NCBI RefSeq assembly: GCF_009789675.1
Contig: NZ_CP046914.1
Coordinates: 434,001-498,000, forward strand
Source of the DNA: Paraburkholderia acidisoli
GTDB taxonomy: Bacteria; Pseudomonadota; Gammaproteobacteria; Burkholderiales; Burkholderiaceae
Reading direction: 5' to 3'
DNA: 64,000 nt
Shown here in pieces: positions 58,204 to 64,000 of this stretch. Under the pieces are notes generated by a model. It saw only the letters and a list, made by a program, of their open reading frames with translations. It was not told the origin of the DNA and searched no databases. The position numbers were made by a program, and so were the translations under genes. The first letter of the stretch is position 1. Each line of letters begins with the position of its first letter.

Positions 58204-60474
58204 TTACAGCAGCGCGACCACCTTCACGTCGCTGCGGTCCGCCGAAGCCACGACCTTGCCGCCATCCACGCGCCGGAACGTGAGTGTGACCGTCGACTTA
58301 CCCACGCGCAGATCACCCACTTCGAGCCAGTCGATGCCTTCGGGCAGCATCGGCTGTTCGACGCGCACTTCGTTGCGCGCCGCGTCGATCGTCACGCCCA
58401 GGCACGCTTCGAGCATCATGAACGGCGAACCCGCGGCCCACGCCTGCGGCAGACACGCAACGGGATACGCCGTAGGCGGCTCGCCGCGGCGGCGCGGGAA
58501 ACCGCAGAACAGTTCGGGCAAGCGCATGTCGAAGGTCACGGCCGCTTCGAACAGCGCCTGCAAGAGCCGCACCGCCGCTTCCTTGCGCCCGTAGCGCGCG
58601 AGGCCGCGCGCGCAGATCGCGTTGTCGTGAGGCCAGACCGAGCCGTTGTGATACGCCATCGGATTGAAGCGCGCCTGGCCCGCCGCCAGCGTGCGCACGC
58701 CCCAGCCCGTGTGGAACAACGCCGACTCGAGAATGCCCGCGACGGCGCGGCCGCGCTCGTACTCGGGCAGGCCGAACGCGAGCAGATGCCCCGCGTTCGA
58801 GGCGAGCACGCGGCACAACTCGCCGTGGCCGTCGAGCGCGATGCCATAGAACTCCGACTCCGGCATCCAGTACTTTTCCTCCACGGCGCGGCGAATCTTC
58901 GCGGCGCGCGCCGCATAGCGCGCGGCGTCTTCGACGAGGCCGCGATGCGTGGCGAAACGCGACATCGTCTCGAACGCGGCGCTCGCATAGGCCTGCACTT
59001 CGACGAGCGCGATCGGGCCGTCGGGGAAACGGCCGTCGGCATGGAACACGGAGTCGTGGCTGTCCTTCCAGCCTTGATTCGCGAGGCCGCCTTCCGATTC
59101 GCGCCGATAGTCGAGCAGACCGAGCTTGTTGCGATCGCAAACGCCCGCGACCCACGCGGCCGCGCGTTCGAGCGCGGGCCACAGTTCGTCGATCAACGCG
59201 AGGTCGCCGGTGCGATCGACATACGCGCCCGCGAGCACCACGAAGAGCGGCGTCGTATCCACGCCGCCGTAATAGAGCGCGAACGGCACTTCGCCCGTGG
59301 CGGCCATCTCGCTCTTGCGCATCTCGTGCATGATCTTGCCGACCGCCGCGTCGCGGAACGCCGAATCCTCGCGCGCCTGATGCGCCGCGAGAAAGCGCAG
59401 CACGCCGCGCCCCAGCGCGGGCGTGAGCCACAACGTTTGCAGCGAGGTGATGACGGCGTCGCGGCCGAACGGCGTGGAGAACCACGGAATGCCCGCGTAC
59501 GGATACGGGCCGGTGGGCAGATCGGTCGTGAGCAGGCCGAGATCGGCGATCGAGCGGTTGATCCACGCATTGAAGAGCGGATTGCTCGAGCGCAGCCGCG
59601 CCGCCGAACGGCGCCGCTCGCGCATCACGATATGCGAGTCGACGAGCGCCGCGCGCATGGCCGCGCGGCCCACGCGCTGCCCCGAATTCACGAGGCAATG
59701 ATCGGGCTGGATGATGCCGGCGCTCGGCGCGCCGGGCGTGGCGCCTTCGAGCGCTTCCACTTCGATCGAGACGGTGAGGTAAAGCGACACGCACGCCTGC
59801 GCGGGCAGATCGACGGTGAAGTCGGCGCGATCGGCGAGCAGTTGCGCGGGCGCCGGTGAAAAGTCGATGCGCACGCGGCGCGCGACGTGATCGAGGCCGA
59901 TGTACTCGAGCCGCACCGTGCCTTCTTCCACACGCGGCGGCGTGAGCGTGCCGCGTTTTTCGCGCTTAAGGCCGCGCACTTCGAACATGTCGCGGAAGTC
60001 GCTCGCGAACGAGACCGACACGGGCACCACGGCGTCCGTCGTGCCGTAGTTCGTCAGTTCGATCGCCTCGGTCATCATCGTGCCGGAGAGCACGCGTTCG
60101 CGCGAAACGTGGATCACGCCTTCGGGCGTGGTCGATCCGCCGAGCGGCGGCAACGGGCGATTGGTGAGGTGCGCGGTGAACGCGGTGTTGTCGCTGCTCA
60201 CGCTGCCCGAGAGCAGTGAGGGCACGCGGCCGCCGAACGTGAGACGCAGCGAGGAAAGCACGCGCGTGTCGTTGACGAAGAGACCGTCGTCGATGCCGGT
60301 GATGTCGCCGAGCGGGTCGTTGACGATGAAGGTGCCGCCCGACTTCAGCACGTGCTGGGTCGCGCTCGCGACCTCGGGCGTTTCGGGCGCGATGAACGCG
60401 CCGTCGATGTCTTGCCGGGGATGATCCACGCCGCCTGCTCGCGTGACGCCGCCGAGTCCTTCAGGATCCTGCAT
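58204..60474 (-). CDS. Amylo-alpha-1,6-glucosidase/glycogen-debranching-type protein
   Basis: A 756-aa protein with an N-terminal glycogen-debranching-N domain (GTFIVNDPLGDITGIDDGLFVNDTR region) and a C-terminal (alpha/alpha)6 GH63/GH15-like barrel. The barrel shows PWFSTPFGRDAVIT, the acid region DGRFPDGPIALVE, and YHNGSVWPHDNAICARGLARYG. Relatives cleave alpha-1,6 glucans or trehalose-like sugars. The ATG at 60474 has GGAGG seven bases upstream. It lies between the ALDH7-type gene and citrate synthase; no other glycogen genes were seen. Confidence 0.87.
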   Translation of the reverse strand: MQDPEGLGGVTRAGGVDHPRQDIDGAFIAPETPEVASATQHVLKSGGTFIVNDPLGDITGIDDGLFVNDTRVLSSLRLTFGGRVPSLLSGSVSSDNTAFTAHLTNRPLPPLGGSTTPEGVIHVSRERVLSGTMMTEAIELTNYGTTDAVVPVSVSFASDFRDMFEVRGLKREKRGTLTPPRVEEGTVRLEYIGLDHVARRVRIDFSPAPAQLLADRADFTVDLPAQACVSLYLTVSIEVEALEGATPGAPSAGIIQPDHCLVNSGQRVGRAAMRAALVDSHIVMRERRRSAARLRSSNPLFNAWINRSIADLGLLTTDLPTGPYPYAGIPWFSTPFGRDAVITSLQTLWLTPALGRGVLRFLAAHQAREDSAFRDAAVGKIMHEMRKSEMAATGEVPFALYYGGVDTTPLFVVLAGAYVDRTGDLALIDELWPALERAAAWVAGVCDRNKLGLLDYRRESEGGLANQGWKDSHDSVFHADGRFPDGPIALVEVQAYASAAFETMSRFATHRGLVEDAARYAARAAKIRRAVEEKYWMPESEFYGIALDGHGELCRVLASNAGHLLAFGLPEYERGRAVAGILESALFHTGWGVRTLAAGQARFNPMAYHNGSVWPHDNAICARGLARYGRKEAAVRLLQALFEAAVTFDMRLPELFCGFPRRRGEPPTAYPVACLPQAWAAGSPFMMLEACLGVTIDAARNEVRVEQPMLPEGIDWLEVGDLRVGKSTVTLTFRRVDGGKVVASADRSDVKVVALL

Positions 60475-60589
60475 TGCAATGCCTCCGTTAGGTCGCCTAC
60501 CTTGCTTCGGTTTCGATTCTAGCGGCTTAGCCCATTGCGATGCTGAAGGATGCGCGGTCATGCGGGCCGTCTGCAAATACCGTGCGCGG

Positions 60590-60632
60590 AAAAAATTGCG
60601 GGCGCCGGCACGCTTTCACGTGCGGGCGCCCG
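60590..60632 (-). terminator. Terminator of citrate synthase
   Basis: On the minus strand, a 14-bp stem with one mismatch (cgggcgcccgcacg with cgtgccggcgcccg) and a six-base loop is followed by gcaatttttt. It lies 76 bases past the gltA stop. Confidence 0.85.
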
Positions 60633-60707
60633 TTTTCAGGCTGCTTTTTACGCTACATCGTTATCGATCGTGTTGCGCGATCTCGAACGACAGCGGCGCG
60701 ACAATGC

Positions 60708-62009
60708 TCAGCGCTGCGCGATCGGCTTGGCTTCGCGAGCCGTCTCGCCGATGAACAGCTGACGCGGACGGCCGATCTTCTGTTCCGGATCGCCGATCAT
60801 TTCGTTCCACTGCGCGATCCAGCCCACCGTACGCGCCATCGCGAAGATGCAGGTGAACATCGCGGTCGGAATGCCCAGCGCGCGCTGCACGATGCCCGAG
60901 TAGAAGTCGACGTTCGGGTAAAGCTTGCGCGACACGAAGTATTCGTCTTCGAGCGCGATCTTTTCGAGCGCCATGGCGAGCTTGAACAGCGGGTCGTCGT
61001 GCAGGCCCAGTTCGTTGAGCACTTCGTAGCACGTTTCGCGCATCAGCTTCGCACGCGGATCGTAGTTCTTGTACACGCGGTGACCGAAGCCCATCAGCTT
61101 CACGCCGGAGTTCTTGTCCTTCACCTGCTCGATGAACTTCGGAATGTTGTCGACCGAGCCGATCTCTTCGAGCATGTTCAGCGCGGCTTCGTTCGCGCCG
61201 CCGTGCGCCGGCCCCCACAGGCACGCGATGCCCGCCGCGATACACGCGAACGGATTCGCACCCGAAGAACCGGCGAGACGCACCGTCGAGGTGGACGCGT
61301 TCTGCTCGTGGTCCGCATGCAGAATGAGAATGCGGTCGAGCGCGCGCACCAGCACGTCGTTGACCTTGTACTCTTCGGCCGGGTTCGAGAACATCATCTG
61401 CATGAAGTTCGCGCTGTACGAGAGATCGTTGCGCGGATACACGAACGGCTGGCCGACCGTGTACTTGTACGCCATCGCCACCAGCGTGGGCAGCTTCGCG
61501 ATCATGCGGATCGCCGACACTTCGCGATGTTCCGGGTTATTGATGTCGAGCGAGTCGTGATAGAACGCGGACAGCGCGCCGACCGCCGCCACCAGAATCG
61601 CCATCGGATGCGCGTCACGGCGGAACCCCCGGAAGAAGAAGTGCATTTGCTCATGAACCATCGTGTGGTTCGTGACCATCGCGACGAATTCGTCCTTTTG
61701 CGCCTGCGTCGGCAGTTCGCCCTTGAGGAGCAGATAGCAGCTTTCGAGGAAGTCGGCGTTTTGCGCGAGATTGTCGATCGGGTAGCCGCGATAGAGCAAC
61801 TCGCCCTTGTCGCCGTCGATATAGGTGATCGCCGAATTGCACGACGCCGTCGACATGAAACCGGGGTCGTACGTGAACATGCCCGTCTGGCCGTACAGCT
61901 TGCGGATGTCGATCACGTCCGGGCCCATCGTGCCCTGGTAGACCGGCAACTGGACGCTCTCCGCCTGACCGGGGATCGTGAGCGTAGCGTGTGTCTTCGA
62001 ATCGATCAT
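60708..62009 (-). CDS. gltA: Citrate synthase
   Basis: A 433-aa type II (hexameric, E. coli-like) citrate synthase. The catalytic residues are H269 ([10 protein letters not shown]), H310 ([12 protein letters not shown]) and D368 (NVDFYSG). Zn- or NADH-type regulation cannot be judged. The enzyme condenses oxaloacetate with acetyl-CoA. Burkholderiales usually have gltA after sdhCDAB; here it stands alone with its own terminator, so this is probably a second copy. The N-terminal 20 residues ([20 protein letters not shown]) look unlike the sdh-linked form. Confidence 0.95.
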   Translation of the reverse strand: MIDSKTHATLTIPGQAESVQLPVYQGTMGPDVIDIRKLYGQTGMFTYDPGFMSTASCNSAITYIDGDKGELLYRGYPIDNLAQNADFLESCYLLLKGELPTQAQKDEFVAMVTNHTMVHEQMHFFFRGFRRDAHPMAILVAAVGALSAFYHDSLDINNPEHREVSAIRMIAKLPTLVAMAYKYTVGQPFVYPRNDLSYSANFMQMMFSNPAEEYKVNDVLVRALDRILILHADHEQNASTSTVRLAGSSGANPFACIAAGIACLWGPAHGGANEAALNMLEEIGSVDNIPKFIEQVKDKNSGVKLMGFGHRVYKNYDPRAKLMRETCYEVLNELGLHDDPLFKLAMALEKIALEDEYFVSRKLYPNVDFYSGIVQRALGIPTAMFTCIFAMARTVGWIAQWNEMIGDPEQKIGRPRQLFIGETAREAKPIAQR

Positions 62010-62337
62010 GTTGTGTCCTTTTTGCTGTCACTTCGCAAATGATCGCAGCGCGGCAAAGTGGCGTAGGCGCCACTGCAAGCTGCGACCGCATGCCGCATTC
62101 TACGGCGCGATGCAGCATCGATTGATAGCGCAATTCGCAACAATGCCTCTTTTACACCGCAACACTGTCAAGCTTTCATCTAGCTTAATACAAGTTCTTG
62201 CAACAATATTTTGCTAGTGCAATGCAACATGCGACACTTCACCTCTGCGATACTGCTTGACATGCGATTCGCCAGTCGAATTGCACCGCGGTAATTATTG
62301 CCACACGCGCTTAAAGCAAAACGTAAGGAAGGAACAG
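62010..62337. promoter_or_regulatory. Divergent promoter region between gltA and the 133-aa gene
   Basis: 328 bases without a gene. The centre is markedly AT-rich (tcaagctttcatctagcttaatacaag, then caacaatattttgctagtgcaatgcaac), fitting promoters in both directions. The start of the 133-aa gene has AAGGAAGGA. A repeated caaca/gcaacat motif is seen but not resolved. Confidence 0.5.
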
Positions 62338-62739
62338 ATGAACATTTCGATCGACACCCTGTTCGCAGAAGACGAACTCGCAGAGGGCGCCGTTGTCACG
62401 GCACTCAATCACCAGGACATCGTGGTCGCCCTCTCGGCCGCGCTCGCTACCGAACGCGTGGCCGTGCTGCACATGCTGTATCCGCGCACCGACGCGCGCA
62501 CGCACCGCAGCCTCGACGAACTGGTCGGCAAGCTGCAGAACCACGGCCTGAACCAGGTGGCGCGCCTCGTTTCGCAGGAAGCGCACTACCTCGTATTCAA
62601 GGACCCGAAGAAGGCCTGGAAGGCGTTCCACGAAATCCGCAACGACTCGCTCGCCATCGGCGTGCATCTCTACTACGCGGGCCTCGTGGGCGAAGCCGCC
62701 GAGCTGAAGCTCGACGCGCACGCGCATGGCCGCGACTGA
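62338..62739 (+). CDS. Unrecognised 133-aa protein
   Basis: A soluble, mostly helical protein with no signal peptide or membrane helix. I recognise no family. It has ALATERVAVLHMLY near 40, DELVGKLQNHGLNQVARLVSQEAHY, KDPKKAWKAFHEIR and a His-rich acidic end (DAHAHGRD). ATG 62338 is chosen for its AAGGAAGGA site, against an earlier one at 62257. It is divergent from gltA and has its own terminator. A role linked to citrate synthase control is possible but only by position. Confidence 0.78.
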   Translation: MNISIDTLFAEDELAEGAVVTALNHQDIVVALSAALATERVAVLHMLYPRTDARTHRSLDELVGKLQNHGLNQVARLVSQEAHYLVFKDPKKAWKAFHEIRNDSLAIGVHLYYAGLVGEAAELKLDAHAHGRD

Positions 62740-62753
62740 GTTTCGCGCGACGT

Positions 62754-62783
62754 AAAAAAGCGGCCCGTGGGGCCGCTTTTTTT
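62754..62783. terminator. Bidirectional terminator between the 133-aa gene and the hydrolase
   Basis: A 7-bp stem gcggccc/gggccgc with a gtg loop, flanked by aaaaaa and a T run. It can serve both convergent genes. Confidence 0.92.
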
Positions 62784-62843
62784 ATCCGCGGAATTATTAC
62801 GGATGCCGAACGATCCGGCGATATCGCGCGGTTGGCACGCGAT

Positions 62844-63689
62844 TTATCGCGCGAAGCCGCTCACGAAACCGTCGATCAATTCGTTGAACGCGGCCGGGCG
62901 CGCGAGATTCATGCCGTGCGAAGCGCCCTCCACGGTCGCGCGGCGCGCGTCGGGCAACCATGCTTCGAGCGCGGCCACGGCGCGATGGAACACTTCGGGG
63001 CTCAGCTGGCCGTCGATCAACAGCACGGGGCAATGCACTTCGGCGGCGGCCTCGCGCGTGAACGCGGGCAGCGGATCGTGGAATTGCGGCCCGAGCGTGT
63101 GGGCGTTGTCGGTCGCCATGCGGCGGAACGCGTTCGTGCTCCTGGCCCAAAAACCGGGGCGGCTCACGGAGTCGACGAACAATTCGAGGCCCGCATTCAC
63201 CTCGCCCGCCGCGATCAGCGCCACGGCACGCGCGCGCAGTGCGTTGACGGTTTCGGGCAGCGTCGCGAGCGTCTGCCCGGGCTGCTGCACCGGACCGCCC
63301 GGGTCGGCGAGCGTCAGCGTGCGCACGTGATCGCGATAACGGCGCGCGAACTGGAACGCCACCGCGCCGCCGCGCGAATGGCCGATCACGTGCGCGGGAC
63401 CGGCGCCGAGCGCGTCGATGAACTGCGCGAGTTCGTCGGCGTGATGGCTCCAGCTGAACGGCTGATCGTCGGCGATCCGGCTCGCGGGCCAGTAATGCGA
63501 GAGGCTCACGGAAACGCAGCGGTAGTGCGGCGCGAGGCCCGCCAGCTGCGGCTGCCAGTAACGGTAATCGCACAGCGAACCGTGCACGAAGAGAAGAAGC
63601 TCGCCCTCGCCGCGTTCGACATAAGGCATGGGCAGGCCGCCGGGCAGTTCGACGAACGTGCCGGGGGCCGGAAAATCAACTGGATTCAC
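62844..63689 (-). CDS. Alpha/beta hydrolase
   Basis: A 281-aa alpha/beta hydrolase with oxyanion segment FVHGSLCD, nucleophile S105 (VIGHSRGG), acid in LLIDGQLSPE and the histidine in EGASHGMNLARP. The chain length and motifs are typical of ester or C-C bond hydrolases. It is convergent with the 133-aa gene. A monocistronic unit is likely. Confidence 0.85.
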   Translation of the reverse strand: MNPVDFPAPGTFVELPGGLPMPYVERGEGELLLFVHGSLCDYRYWQPQLAGLAPHYRCVSVSLSHYWPASRIADDQPFSWSHHADELAQFIDALGAGPAHVIGHSRGGAVAFQFARRYRDHVRTLTLADPGGPVQQPGQTLATLPETVNALRARAVALIAAGEVNAGLELFVDSVSRPGFWARSTNAFRRMATDNAHTLGPQFHDPLPAFTREAAAEVHCPVLLIDGQLSPEVFHRAVAALEAWLPDARRATVEGASHGMNLARPAAFNELIDGFVSGFAR

Positions 63690-63918
63690 GGCGAAAAAAT
63701 GTGGAGACGACCATTCGGCGGCGCGCGGCTCTAACGGCCATTCGGGCGCGATCGCGTCGCTTCAACGGCGAGACACGTATCGGGCACAGCGGCGCGCGCC
63801 GGTAAAGAGGCGTATTGTCCCACGGCCGCGCCTCGTGCGTGCGGGTTTTCCCGTAGCCGCACGCGAAAACGCGAGAATGGGCGTCCTCGACCGAGGTTTT
63901 AGATGGGAACGCGCGCGT

Positions 63919-64000
63919 TTATTCGGCCGCCGCGTAGCCGTGCTCGCCCGCATACGCCGCCGCCGCGCCCGCACCGCGCACGGCGCAGGTGAGCGGTTCG
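63919..64000 (-). CDS. C-terminal end of an unidentified protein (truncated by window edge)
   Basis: Reading the minus strand from the right edge gives 26 codons that look coding by their G/C third positions and Ala-rich content, ending AYAGEHGYAAAE and TAA at 63921-63919. The gene continues beyond the window. The family cannot be judged. Confidence 0.45.
   Translation of the reverse strand, partial: EPLTCAVRGAGAAAAYAGEHGYAAAE

Noticed and set aside
60540..63734. Plus-strand frames opposite citrate synthase (500 codons) and opposite the last hydrolase (478 codons)
   Set aside because: Both are antisense shadows; gltA and the hydrolase have intact catalytic residues.
63762..63974. 70-codon minus-strand Arg-rich frame near the right edge
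   Set aside because: Almost one third Arg. A different frame on the same strand (ending 63919) gives the more credible C-terminus of a real gene.
1..64000. CRISPR arrays, tRNA/rRNA genes, insertion sequences or phage genes
   Set aside because: No repeat-spacer pattern, no tRNA-like T-loop and anticodon arrangement, and no transposase or integrase motif was recognised by eye. A dedicated scan could still find a tRNA.

Overview
This is a high-GC, gene-dense stretch of about 63 genes. It looks like the secondary replicon of a Burkholderiales bacterium, most likely Paraburkholderia or a close relative. The signs are two Burkholderia-type 16-stranded porins, many LysR, IclR, MarR and TetR regulators, a BoxR-type fusion regulator, family III CoA-transferases, and a Burkholderia-type citrate synthase. 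No rRNA, tRNA, CRISPR array, insertion sequence or phage gene was recognised. The content is almost entirely catabolic and transport functions. Stand-alone copies of normally core genes (purA, gltA) fit a chromid. The taxonomy is inferred from protein character only.

Region 1 (43-11653) is a CoA-thioester catabolic block. It holds a MarR regulator, an amidohydrolase, a BoxR-like regulator, an orphan ABC binding protein, and a five-gene plus-strand operon: crotonase, acyl-CoA ligase, DsbA/GST-kappa isomerase, 3-hydroxyacyl dehydrogenase and a BKACE-family protein lacking a canonical zinc histidine. A convergent, overlapping three-gene operon encodes a family III CoA-transferase, a crotonase without the usual glutamates, and a 3-mercaptopropionate dioxygenase. 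Two near-identical 16-bp inverted repeats sit in the divergent promoter at 3.65-3.79 kb. Region 2 (11743-20423) has a porin, an organic-anion MFS carrier, a LysR regulator, and a minus-strand run of crotonase, FAD-linked 2-hydroxyacid dehydrogenase, CoA-transferase, mercaptopyruvate sulfurtransferase and AhpD-like protein. Region 3 (20647-27583) has a TonB receptor with a Met/His-rich DUF2946 protein, a redoxin, a DUF2024 protein, a membrane-anchored hydrolase and a chemoreceptor.

Region 4 (27750-46242) is the most interesting part. A nine-gene minus-strand operon encodes two SDRs, a cupin, an alpha/beta hydrolase, an IclR regulator, a ThDP enzyme, an aspartate dehydrogenase, an aldehyde dehydrogenase and an extradiol dioxygenase. 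It is divergent from a porin. A second operon encodes an MFS carrier, a HapK-like protein, a 72-aa protein, a Rieske oxygenase, a Rid protein and a PDR-type reductase, with a second IclR gene downstream. It is divergent from a NicC-like flavin monooxygenase and a third IclR. The palindrome GTTCC-N6-GGAAC, or a one-mismatch form, lies upstream of both operons and of the porin. The first two IclR proteins have nearly identical helix-turn-helix regions. I infer one regulon for uptake, oxygenation, ring cleavage and processing of an aromatic or N-heteroaromatic compound whose identity I cannot name.

Region 5 (46279-63689) is a mosaic. It has a LysR/purA divergent pair, an SDR-EthD-hydrolase-dehydrogenase operon divergent from a TetR gene with paired operators, a LysR/TauE-type exporter pair followed by a 28-codon ORF with a strong ribosome-binding site, an MFS/LysR pair, an ALDH7-type dehydrogenase with paired palindromes upstream, a glycogen-debranching-type glucosidase, citrate synthase, an unrecognised 133-aa protein and an alpha/beta hydrolase. 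A truncated minus-strand gene enters at the right edge.
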